A stretch of DNA of 23,533 bases from CAZVED01 sp964626205 (GTDB lineage Bacteria > Patescibacteriota > Patescibacteriia > SG8-24). The notes beneath the pieces were generated by a model, which was not told the DNA's origin, did not search any database, and was given only the letters and a program-made list of their open reading frames with translations. The stretch spans positions 1 to 23,533 of the forward strand of contig CAZVED010000013.1 of assembly GCA_964626205.1 (NCBI GenBank). Direction: 5' to 3'. Both the position numbers and the translations under genes were made by a program. Each line of letters opens with the position of its first letter. Position 1 is the stretch's first letter. Of the stretch, positions 13,008-19,454 are shown piece after piece.

Positions 13008-13770
13008 ACAACTTTACGAACACCAGCTTTCCCAATTGGGCTTTTCTGAAAAAGAGGTAAAAGTTTATGTCACGAGCCTCTCCTTAGGCCCGTCGACTGT
13101 TCAAAATATTGCAGAGAAGTCAGGGGTAAAGCGCGCGACTGTTTACGTGATGATTGAGTCACTGGTTACTCGGGGCTTAATGAGCTCTTTTGTTCATGGA
13201 AAGAAAACTTTTTATAAAGCAGAAGATCCTGGTCACCTACTTCATCTTTTAAATGAGGAGAGTAAGAAGTTAGCAGAGAAGAAGGCGGCGTTGCACGAGT
13301 TGTTGCCGTATTTAGCTTCCGTCGTTAGTACTTCTTCCGAGCACCCTAATGTTAAGCTTTTTTCAGGCATTGATGGTCTCAAGGCGATTCATAATCAAGT
13401 AATGTCTGCACGAGTAGATGAGCTTTTGAACATTGTTGCGGTCGATGATGCAGAAAAACTTGGCTTAACAGAGCATGACGATGTTGTGAGTTTCCGAAAG
13501 GATCTCGCGAAGCGTAGGGTCCGTGTTCGGGGATTGTATGCTTCAGCAAAGAAAAAGAAGCTTGCGCATGACCCTGGTCATCTTTGGGAATTGAAACAGA
13601 TTCCTACTGACTTCATCCCTTTTCATGGGGAAATTACGGTTTTTGGTGACAAGGTGGCTTTTTTCTCATTCAGAGGTGCGCTAGTCGGTAGCATTATTGA
13701 AAGTTCTGCGATTGCACAGGCGATGCGTGTTCTGTTTGAACTTGCTTGGACTTCTTCAAAGCTGCATTAA
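13000..13770 (+). CDS. TrmB-like HTH transcriptional regulator (second of pair)
   Basis: A 256-residue paralogue of the previous gene. The start ATG 13000 is inside the upstream gene (8-base overlap) with AAAGG about eight bases before it, so translation is coupled. It repeats the same architecture: LSQLGFSEKEVKVYVTSLSLG, TVQNIAEKSGVKRATVYVMIESLVTRGLM, wing (VHGKKTFYKAEDP), coiled coil, and a C-terminal domain (NVKLFSGIDGLKAIHNQVM onward). The two HTH halves are clearly alike; the C-terminal halves differ more, which suggests heterodimers or different ligands. It is AT-rich (20 of 60 G/C at 13201-13260), suggesting transfer from another genome. No terminator directly follows. Confidence 0.85.
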   Translation: MSKQLYEHQLSQLGFSEKEVKVYVTSLSLGPSTVQNIAEKSGVKRATVYVMIESLVTRGLMSSFVHGKKTFYKAEDPGHLLHLLNEESKKLAEKKAALHELLPYLASVVSTSSEHPNVKLFSGIDGLKAIHNQVMSARVDELLNIVAVDDAEKLGLTEHDDVVSFRKDLAKRRVRVRGLYASAKKKKLAHDPGHLWELKQIPTDFIPFHGEITVFGDKVAFFSFRGALVGSIIESSAIAQAMRVLFELAWTSSKLH

Positions 13771-13775
13771 AAAAA

Positions 13776-13896
13776 GAGGCTTACGAGAGGTGGAAATCGT
13801 TAGTGCTTAGGTAGCTAGCAGCCAGCTGGGCAGTGAGCAACGGGGCGAATGCGCCAGTTTCTGGTGTAACAACGATTGGTCCACATCGTAGGCCTC
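13776..13896 (+). ncRNA. Candidate structured RNA downstream of the TrmB-like pair
   Basis: A closing helix joins GAGGC-t-TACGA (13776-13786) to TCGTA-g-GCCTC (13886-13896), GTGG (13790-13793) to CCAC (13881-13884) and AATCGTT (13795-13801) to AACGATT (13871-13877). Inside are a helix TGCTT / GAGCA (13804-13808 / 13835-13839) and a hairpin TGCGCCAG-ttt-CTGGTGTA (13850-13868). Four pairs (T13781-G13891, T13808-G13835, G13851-T13867, G13853-T13865) are G-U only when read on the + strand. Against this, a good promoter reads into it from the minus side and A7 at 13769-13775 could be a minus-strand U-run. No known family recognised. Confidence 0.5.
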
Positions 13897-13943
13897 CCTA
13901 TAAAGGAAGTCAGAGAGAAAGAGCATGTATTCCCTGACACCGC

Positions 13944-13972
13944 ACGATATCACGAACGACATCGTTTGTCAA
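13944..13972 (-). promoter_or_regulatory. Orphan promoter directed at the candidate RNA region
   Basis: Minus strand TTGACA (13967-13972), exactly 17 bp, TATCGT (13944-13949) preceded by TGA. No minus-strand gene follows before the convergent TrmB-like gene, so the transcript would be non-coding. Confidence 0.55.
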
Positions 13973-13982
13973 GGATGGCAAA

Positions 13983-14020
13983 CAAAAACCCCGCCTCGGT
14001 AAGAGGCGGGGTTGTCGTTT
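13983..14020. terminator. Bidirectional intrinsic terminator
   Basis: Perfect 9-bp stem CCCCGCCTC / GAGGCGGGG (13989-13997 / 14003-14011), A-rich on the left and TTGTCGTTT on the right. It ends the phosphatidyltransferase gene on the minus strand and + strand read-through from the TrmB operon. Confidence 0.85.
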
Positions 14021-14804
14021 ATCGGGCGGGATGCCCGACGAACTGCGTGAAGAACGAGACGCCGCCCATGAAGACGGCGAGGATGAGCAGGATGAACGCC
14101 GTTGTGACCATCCATGGCGTCGCGAGCGCGAGGCCAATGATCAGCGTCAGCACGGACGCGACTTCGATGTTGAACTTGATCTTGCCGGCGTCGCTGGCTG
14201 CGATACCCGGGAGCCTCAGTGCGAGCTTCGGACGCCAGAGCTTCACGAATCGCATCGCCGTGATGGCGATCGCGAAGACGATGTTCGCGGCGATGAGGAA
14301 GCGGAAGCCGCCACTGAGCACGTCCCAGAGCGCGAGCAGCGCGCCACCGACGAGGACCTTGTCCATGATCGGATCCGCGAGCTTTCCGAACAGGGTGTGC
14401 TGGTTCCGCGCTTCCGCAAGGATGCCGTCGACGGCGTCGAGGAAGAACGCGACGGCGAGTACGGCGAGCGCTGCCCAGTACCGTTGGTTCAGCAGGTAGT
14501 TCGCCGCCGGGAGCACGAGCGCACCACGGAACAGCGTGACGCCGTTCGGCGTAATCCATCGCGGCACCTTGAGCGCGAGGTCTTGCACCCACGGTGCTTC
14601 CTTGATGTAGATGTACTTCCGCACGCGATCCATGACCGGCGATGGACGGAAGCGCTTTGCTTCTTCCTTCGGCGTCGGTCCGGCTGCGCGTCCGCGCATC
14701 TTGGGCTTTTCGAACGTCCATGGCCGCTTGGGGCGGTTCCGGTACGCATCGAGGAAATGAACGTTTCCTTGGTTCTTGCGCTTTTTGGGGCCTTTTCTTG
14801 GCAT
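14019..14804 (-). CDS. CDP-alcohol phosphatidyltransferase family protein (PgsA-like)
   Basis: Start ATG 14804 has AAAGGAGG six bases upstream; the frame continues further but without such a site. Of 261 residues, the first 60 form a basic, probably cytoplasmic extension (PRKGPKKRKNQ). After ITPNGVTLFR (85-94) comes the family motif, D123-AVD126-G127-IL-A130 ... G140-KLAD144-PIMD148, within about five or six membrane helices, and a late GKIKFNIEV. These enzymes move a phosphatidyl group from CDP-diacylglycerol to an alcohol (glycerol-phosphate, inositol-phosphate and others). The Arg that normally follows the motif Ala is Glu131 here. Acceptor unknown; phosphatidylglycerol-phosphate synthase is the closest resemblance. 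Confidence 0.85.
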   Translation of the reverse strand: MPRKGPKKRKNQGNVHFLDAYRNRPKRPWTFEKPKMRGRAAGPTPKEEAKRFRPSPVMDRVRKYIYIKEAPWVQDLALKVPRWITPNGVTLFRGALVLPAANYLLNQRYWAALAVLAVAFFLDAVDGILAEARNQHTLFGKLADPIMDKVLVGGALLALWDVLSGGFRFLIAANIVFAIAITAMRFVKLWRPKLALRLPGIAASDAGKIKFNIEVASVLTLIIGLALATPWMVTTAFILLILAVFMGGVSFFTQFVGHPAR

Positions 14805-14831
14805 GTTCGCCTCCTTTGCAGCGCTTGGAGG

Positions 14832-14860
14832 AGCGTAGCAGGCCGTTCCATCGGGGTCCA
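14832..14860 (-). promoter_or_regulatory. Extended -10 promoter
   Basis: Minus strand TGGACC (14855-14860), 17 bp, TACGCT (14832-14837) preceded by TGC. It gives the phosphatidyltransferase its own start after the protease terminator. Confidence 0.6.
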
Positions 14861-14875
14861 GCCCTGCTGCCCATA

Positions 14876-14908
14876 AAGAAAACGGCCCCCACAAGATGTG
14901 GAGGCCGT
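14876..14908 (-). terminator. Intrinsic terminator
   Basis: Minus-strand stem of about 11 bp, ACGGCCTCCAC / GTGGGGGCCGT (14898-14908 / 14882-14892, one G-U pair), followed by TTTCTTT. It lies immediately after the protease stop. Confidence 0.8.
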
Positions 14909-14911
14909 GCG

Positions 14912-15754
14912 TCATTCGAGCAGTTTCGTCTGTCGGAGCGCCTCGTGGATCGTCACGGCCGGAACCATGAACGTACGGTCGTATTCCGCATCGATGATGA
15001 TCGCGAGTCCGACGATGTCGCCGGTCGTTTTGCGGTAGACCGGTCCGCCGGAGTTCCCGCGTCGCATCGCTCCGGTGATAGCGAGCGGTTCCGGAAGGTG
15101 ACGATCGCGGATTTCGCGGAAGACGCGCCGTGCCGGTTCTTCGAACCGACGCTCGTCGTTCCCGAGGTTTGCTCCGGGAATGAACGATGTCGGTTTCGCG
15201 AAGGGTGTTGCGGACGCGAGGCGTCGCCGTTCGCCAGTGCCGGCGAAAGCGAAGTCGAATCCCGTGAGCATGAGCGGTTCATCCCATTCGAGCGGCGTGG
15301 TGTCCACGCGTACGCCGGCTTGTCCGCAGGAGGCTCCCACGAGCATTACTTCGCGACCGCGGTCATGGTACAGGAGTGTTCCGGAAATGCGGCGTCCGTC
15401 GCAGTCCACGAAAATGTGATCCGCGGCAGCATCGAACGTTTCCGGAAGGACGTGCGTAGCCGTCGCAACGACGTCGTCTGCGATGACGACACCGCTCGCG
15501 TAGTACGCGTGCTTGCCGCGCGGACCGAACAGGACGGTGATCATCGCGAGGACCGGCTTCGACGGAGCCTTGCTCCCGACGGATATCGCGGCATCATCCC
15601 GTAAAGGATTTTCCGACGACGTTGGCGCCTCATTGCCGTAGAGGACGGCGGGAGGCATGGGGGCTGCTTCTGCACTGGGAACGAGGTGTCGTCCTGCGGC
15701 GAACGCGCCGACAAGCAGCATGGCTCCGCCGATGAATTTGAGCGTTGAGGACAT
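14912..15754 (-). CDS. Secreted trypsin-like serine protease
   Basis: The 280-residue protein starts at ATG 15754 with AAGGAGG seven bases upstream. It has an N-terminal signal peptide or anchor (FIGGAMLLVGAFAAG, about 7-21, followed by AEAAP). The chymotrypsin-fold signatures are VVATATHVL (His101) and the nucleophile motif RRGNSGGPVY (Ser235). The Asp position, normally D-[IL]-A-L, reads REVMLV, giving Glu135; D131 is nearby. PDZ domains of HtrA/DegP are absent. Likely an exported protease acting in the envelope, or a pseudo-protease if Glu cannot substitute. It has a promoter overlapping that of the MurE-like gene. Confidence 0.8.
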   Translation of the reverse strand: MSSTLKFIGGAMLLVGAFAAGRHLVPSAEAAPMPPAVLYGNEAPTSSENPLRDDAAISVGSKAPSKPVLAMITVLFGPRGKHAYYASGVVIADDVVATATHVLPETFDAAADHIFVDCDGRRISGTLLYHDRGREVMLVGASCGQAGVRVDTTPLEWDEPLMLTGFDFAFAGTGERRRLASATPFAKPTSFIPGANLGNDERRFEEPARRVFREIRDRHLPEPLAITGAMRRGNSGGPVYRKTTGDIVGLAIIIDAEYDRTFMVPAVTIHEALRQTKLLE

Positions 15755-15771
15755 ACGGTACCTCCTTCGCG

Positions 15772-15800
15772 ACCGTAGCAGAACGTAGCGGATTTTTCAA
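15772..15800 (-). promoter_or_regulatory. Promoter of the protease gene
   Basis: Minus strand TTGAAA (15795-15800), exactly 17 bp, TACGGT (15772-15777) preceded by TGC. Confidence 0.7.
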
Positions 15801-15822
15801 GACCCTGCCGTAGTGCTACCCT
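15794..15822 (+). promoter_or_regulatory. Promoter of the MurE-like gene, near-leaderless
   Basis: TTTTCA (15794-15799), 17 bp, TGCTACCCT (15814-15822). Its -35 overlaps the protease -35 on the other strand. ATG 15829 is only six bases after the -10, so the transcript would start at or near the start codon. Confidence 0.6.
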
Positions 15823-15828
15823 AGGCAT

Positions 15829-17169
15829 ATGAAATCTTTCCTTAAGCGCCTGCTTCCACGCTTCATTCTGGACCAGTACCACTACGTGCTGGCGCGCTTT
15901 GCTGCTATCGCCTATGGCAATCCGTCGCAGCGAATGGTTGTCATCGGTGTCACGGGGACGAACGGTAAGTCGACGGTCGTCAACCTTATTTCTGCCGCGC
16001 TCGAGGCCGGTGGGATGAAGGTCGGGCACGCCACGACCGTCAATTTCAAGGTTGGCGACCGTGTGTGGCTCAACGATACCAAAATGACTATGCTCGGTCG
16101 TTTCCGGTTGCAGCGCTTGCTGCGTGAGATGGCGGACGCGGGATGTACGCATGCCGTTGTGGAGACGTCGTCCGAAGGTATCGCGCAGCACCGCCATGCC
16201 GGCATTCACTACGATGTCGCGGTGTTCACGAACCTCACGCCGGAACACATCGAATCGCATGGTAGCTTCGAGAACTACAAGGCCGCGAAACTCAAACTGT
16301 TCGAGAAACTCGCCGCGGATCCGGTGAAGGTGCTCGGCGGCAAGCAGGTGAAGAAGGTCGCGGTCGCGAACCTCGGGGATGCGCATGCGAAGGACTTCCT
16401 CCGTTTCGACATCATGAAGTACGGCTATCTCGCGGAAGGCGCGGAAGCCGCCTCGGAAGCGGAGTGGCCGATCGCCATCGTGAAAGGGCTCGGCATCCAC
16501 ACGGATGCCGCTGGCGTCTCGTTCACGGTGCGCGACGTGCCATTCACGCTGGCATTGCCGGGCGTCTTCAATGTCGAGAATGCGCTCGCTGCCATCTCCG
16601 TCGGTTTATCACAAGGTGTGACGCTTGAGGACATGGCAAAGGGTCTCGCCGCCGTGGAAGGCGTTCCCGGACGGCTCGAACGCATCGACGAAGGACAGCC
16701 CTTCACGGTGATGGTCGACTATGCCCCCGAACCCGCCTCGCTCGGCAAGCTGTATGAGGTCGTCCATGCCATGCCGAAGCGCCGTGTTATTCACGTGCTC
16801 GGCTCTTGTGGTGGCGGGCGCGACCGCGCGCGTCGCCCGATTCTTGGACGCATGGCTGCGGAGAACGCCGATGTCGTCATTATCACGAACGAAGATCCAT
16901 ACGATGACGACCCACTGCTCATCATGCGCGAAGTCGCACAGGGAGCGATCGATGCCGGCAAGCGCGAAGGCACAGACCTTTTCGTCGTGCCGGATCGCGC
17001 AGAAGCATTGCAGCGCGCAGTGGACATGGCGGGAGAAGGCGATGTCGTCCTGGCGACAGGTAAAGGCGCGGAGCAAGCCATCGTTGTCGCGAACGGGAAG
17101 CGGATTCCATGGGATGAGCGCGTGACGTTGCGGAACGCGCTGCATCGGTATAGCCGCAAGGAGGTATGA
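15829..17169 (+). CDS. murE: Mur ligase family protein, MurE-like (UDP-N-acetylmuramyl-tripeptide synthetase type)
   Basis: At 446 residues it is shorter than typical MurE (about 490) because the N-terminal UDP-MurNAc-binding domain is reduced to about 35 residues. The central ATPase domain has the P-loop GVTGTNGKST (40-49), the SSEG motif, TNLTPEHIESHGSFENY with H144, and the candidate carbamylated lysine K154 in AAKLKLF. NVENALAA (248-255) and the C-terminal domain (VDYAPEP, GSCGGGRDRARRP, TNEDPYDDDP) follow. The amino-acid selecting DNPR-type motif of diaminopimelate MurE reads EDPY (355-358). Predicted role: adding the third residue to the peptidoglycan stem peptide in the cytosol. The start has no Shine-Dalgarno and a near-leaderless promoter. 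The stop overlaps the next gene. Confidence 0.85.
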   Translation: MKSFLKRLLPRFILDQYHYVLARFAAIAYGNPSQRMVVIGVTGTNGKSTVVNLISAALEAGGMKVGHATTVNFKVGDRVWLNDTKMTMLGRFRLQRLLREMADAGCTHAVVETSSEGIAQHRHAGIHYDVAVFTNLTPEHIESHGSFENYKAAKLKLFEKLAADPVKVLGGKQVKKVAVANLGDAHAKDFLRFDIMKYGYLAEGAEAASEAEWPIAIVKGLGIHTDAAGVSFTVRDVPFTLALPGVFNVENALAAISVGLSQGVTLEDMAKGLAAVEGVPGRLERIDEGQPFTVMVDYAPEPASLGKLYEVVHAMPKRRVIHVLGSCGGGRDRARRPILGRMAAENADVVIITNEDPYDDDPLLIMREVAQGAIDAGKREGTDLFVVPDRAEALQRAVDMAGEGDVVLATGKGAEQAIVVANGKRIPWDERVTLRNALHRYSRKEV

Positions 17170-17858
17170 ACGTTGCAAAGGTCATCAGAATCAAGGATGG
17201 GGAAGGCGTCGTTCGCGTCATTCGGCGGTACTGGCTGACGGCACTTCCGCAGGCACTGCTCGCTGCCGCGCTCGTGTATGCGCCGTTCTTCTTCATGGTG
17301 CCGCTCCTTTCTATGGGAACCTGGGGACTCGTCGTGCTCGGCACGTGCGTCACTGCCGGATTCTTGTATGCCGTCCGTGCCGCGGTCATCTGGCGGTGGA
17401 ATGTCTTTGTCATCACGACGCATCGCATTGTCGACATCGACCAGCGTGGGCTTTTCGACCGCATGGTCTCCGAAGCGCCGCATGACCGCATTCAGGACGT
17501 GTCGTATCGCGTCCGTGGCATCTTTGGGCACATCTTCGGGTACGGGACCATCTCCCTCCAGACCGCCGGTAACGCGATGAACTTGGAAATCCGCGGCATC
17601 GCGGATCCGCGCGAGGTGCACCACGTCATTACCGAACAGATGCGCCGCGACGTTCCGGATGGCGGTGGTGTGCGCAGTGCCAAAGTCGCGCGCCTGCTGG
17701 AGGCGGCATCCGACATGACGGATGCGGAAGCGCGGGCGTTCATCTCCGCGTTGCAGGAAGCGCTCAAAGGGACCAAGCGGCTCGGGTGGTCCGGTAAGGA
17801 CGTCGAGGAGCTATATGCTGATACTGACACGGATGCAGACGCGCGGGTTCCGCGATAG
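17166..17858 (+). CDS. PH-domain membrane protein (bacterial PH / YdbS-like)
   Basis: The 230-residue protein has two N-terminal membrane helices (about 24-48 and 53-75). A bacterial pleckstrin-homology domain (PF03703-like) follows: FVITTHRIVDIDQRGLFDRMV, ISLQTAG and the linking EAPHDRIQDVSYRVRGIFGHIFGYG. A soluble acidic C-terminal helix pair (about 180-220) ends it. Such proteins are common in CPR genomes; their role is unknown, perhaps membrane-associated assembly. Translation is coupled to the MurE-like gene by an ATGA overlap (17166-17169), so a link to wall synthesis is plausible. Confidence 0.8.
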   Translation: MNVAKVIRIKDGEGVVRVIRRYWLTALPQALLAAALVYAPFFFMVPLLSMGTWGLVVLGTCVTAGFLYAVRAAVIWRWNVFVITTHRIVDIDQRGLFDRMVSEAPHDRIQDVSYRVRGIFGHIFGYGTISLQTAGNAMNLEIRGIADPREVHHVITEQMRRDVPDGGGVRSAKVARLLEAASDMTDAEARAFISALQEALKGTKRLGWSGKDVEELYADTDTDADARVPR

Positions 17859-17860
17859 TC

Positions 17861-17869
17861 TGCTATACT
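17861..17869 (+). promoter_or_regulatory. Extended -10 promoter, near-leaderless
   Basis: TGCTATACT (17861-17869) just after the PH-protein stop. The ATG of the FtsB-like gene at 17880 is ten bases beyond the -10, giving a leader of about four bases. No clear -35. Confidence 0.6.
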
Positions 17870-17879
17870 CCACGGGCCT

Positions 17880-18305
17880 ATGCGCGCGGAATCACTGAGC
17901 ATCCTGCGCTATCTGCGCATGAAGACCGTCCTTGTCGCGAATCTCGCCCTTGTGGCGCTCGTCGCGTGGGGATTCATGGGCGAATATGCCAGAAACCGTG
18001 CGCTGCAGGAAGAAATCGCCGCGCTCGATGCGCGGGCAGAAGAGTTGCGGAAAGGGAACGACGACCTTGTCCGCCTGCGTGAAAAGCTCTCTGGAGAAGG
18101 CGAACTCGAGCGCGAGGCACGGCTCAAGCTGAATCTCCAGAAGCCCGGTGAGGAGGTTATCATCATCCGCGGTGATCCGACGGCCGCATCCGCGCGACGC
18201 ACGGCTCCGTCAGCAATCGACACTGTCGGAGAGGCTCCTGTGGAGGAGGCGCCTCCAGCGAGTAATGCGGAACGATGGTGGACATTTTTCTTTAAGCAAC
18301 ACTGA
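17880..18305 (+). CDS. FtsB/DivIC-like septum formation initiator protein
   Basis: The 141-residue protein has a short cytoplasmic N-terminus, one membrane helix (about 16-33, VLVANLALVALVAWGFM) and an extracytoplasmic coiled coil (about 37-75, LQEEIAALDARAEELRKGND). It then has the conserved EREARLKLNLQKPGEEVIII block (about 78-97) that marks the DivIC/FtsB family. A low-complexity Pro/Ala tail ends in WWTFFFKQH. In the divisome FtsB/DivIC bridges FtsL and FtsQ/DivIB; those partners are not in this window. It is longer than E. coli FtsB (about 103). Followed by the foldase gene with an 18-base gap. Confidence 0.82.
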   Translation: MRAESLSILRYLRMKTVLVANLALVALVAWGFMGEYARNRALQEEIAALDARAEELRKGNDDLVRLREKLSGEGELEREARLKLNLQKPGEEVIIIRGDPTAASARRTAPSAIDTVGEAPVEEAPPASNAERWWTFFFKQH

Positions 18306-18323
18306 TTGCATACGAAACGACAT

Positions 18324-19322
18324 ATGGACGACATGAAGACAACGGCGCCGGCACCGGCACCGGAAACGAAATCCGCGGCATCGTCCGCAATGACGAAGAA
18401 CATGCTCATGGGTCTCGGCGCGGGAATCCTTGTCGTGCTCGTGCTTGGCGCGGGCATCCTCGCGCTCGGCGTCTACAAGTTCGGCTGGTCCGGCGGTAGC
18501 ACCACGTCACTCTTGCGGGTGTTCCCGTATCCCGCCGCGACAGTGAACGGCAAGGCAATCGCGTATGCCGACTTCCTTGACGACACCGCGACCCTGCGCC
18601 ATTTCTACGAAGCACAGACAGCCACGTCCGCGGAACCGTTCCCTGTTCCGTCGGAGGAGGAAATCAAGGAGAACGTCCTGCAGCGTCTTATCATGAATGA
18701 GTTGCTAGACCAGGCTGCCGAGCGCTACGGCATCACTGTCACGGAGGAGGAAATCGAGGCCGAGTTCCAGAACCTTGCAGCGGCAAGTGGCGGTGTTGCC
18801 GTGGTCGAAGAGGATTTGAGCACCGTGTACGGATGGGGGCCAGCGCAGTTCAAGCAGAAGGTGCTGCGCCCGTTCCTTCAGCAGACCAAGCTCGACGAGG
18901 CACTTCGTCTCGACATGGAGCTGAACGGCGAAGCGGAAGCCGTCGCTACGGCGGTTGCCGAGCGCGCGCAAAGTGGGGAAGATTTCGCGGAGCTCGCCAA
19001 GGAGTTCAGCGCAGATCCGTCAACTGGACCGTTGGGCGGAGAGCTCGGCTGGTTCGAGCGCGGTGTCATGGTGCCGGAGTTCGAGGTCGCGGCCTTCGCG
19101 CTCGAGCCGGGGTCGGTGAGCGGAGTCGTGCAATCGCCGTTCGGATACCACGTTATCCTCGTGCATGAACGCGAGATGGACGGCGAAGAGGTTGCTCGCG
19201 TACGCGCAGCACATATTCTTCTCGGGTTCATTGGCTCTGAAGAGTATCTCGGTCGGCAGCTCGAGACAGCGTCCATCAAACGGTATGTCGGGAGTGAGAC
19301 TTCTGTCGAAGTGACGGAATAA
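18324..19322 (+). CDS. Membrane-anchored parvulin (PPIC) foldase, SurA/PrsA-like, with displaced first strand
   Basis: ATG 18324 is preferred; an in-frame TTG at 18306 is possible and neither has a good Shine-Dalgarno. The 332-residue product has a cytoplasmic Pro/Ala N-terminus, a membrane helix (about 27-51), a SurA-N-like helical chaperone region (about 70-200, ATVNGKAIAYADF ... LIMNELLDQAAERYGITVTEEEI) and a PPIC domain (about 203-284: GEDFAELAKEFSADPS, GGELGWFERG, VPEFEVAAFAL, SPFGYHVILVHE). The strand that normally opens the parvulin fold (xRAxHIL) is missing in front and appears at the C-terminus instead (RVRAAHILL, 292-300). Role: folding of exported proteins outside the membrane. Confidence 0.82.
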   Translation: MDDMKTTAPAPAPETKSAASSAMTKNMLMGLGAGILVVLVLGAGILALGVYKFGWSGGSTTSLLRVFPYPAATVNGKAIAYADFLDDTATLRHFYEAQTATSAEPFPVPSEEEIKENVLQRLIMNELLDQAAERYGITVTEEEIEAEFQNLAAASGGVAVVEEDLSTVYGWGPAQFKQKVLRPFLQQTKLDEALRLDMELNGEAEAVATAVAERAQSGEDFAELAKEFSADPSTGPLGGELGWFERGVMVPEFEVAAFALEPGSVSGVVQSPFGYHVILVHEREMDGEEVARVRAAHILLGFIGSEEYLGRQLETASIKRYVGSETSVEVTE

Positions 19323-19340
19323 GCTCCTGCTCCTCAAAAA

Positions 19341-19363
19341 CCCCTCCGACCGGAGGGGTTTTT
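19341..19363 (+). terminator. Intrinsic terminator
   Basis: Perfect stem CCCCTCCG / CGGAGGGG (19341-19348 / 19351-19358) with five T after and five A before. Confidence 0.88.
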
Positions 19364-19377
19364 ACGTCGTGGCAACC

Positions 19378-19406
19378 TTGACGCGAGGCTTTATTTGTGC
19401 TATATT
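19378..19406 (+). promoter_or_regulatory. Strong predicted promoter
   Basis: TTGACG (19378-19383), exactly 17 bp, TATATT (19401-19406) preceded by TGC; the best promoter in the window. Confidence 0.8.
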
Positions 19407-19454
19407 CCACGGTCCGCTCTATCGGGATTTTCCCATACACCAAAGGAGGGCGAC

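Noticed and set aside
13776..13896. 6S RNA or 5S rRNA
   Set aside because: The size is near 5S but no conserved 5S loops are seen; the open central bubble expected for 6S is not clear. Left as unidentified.
19395..19454. Upstream start for the hypothetical at 19455
   Set aside because: The ATG-like start lies in the promoter -10; the AAAGGAGGG site fixes ATG 19455.
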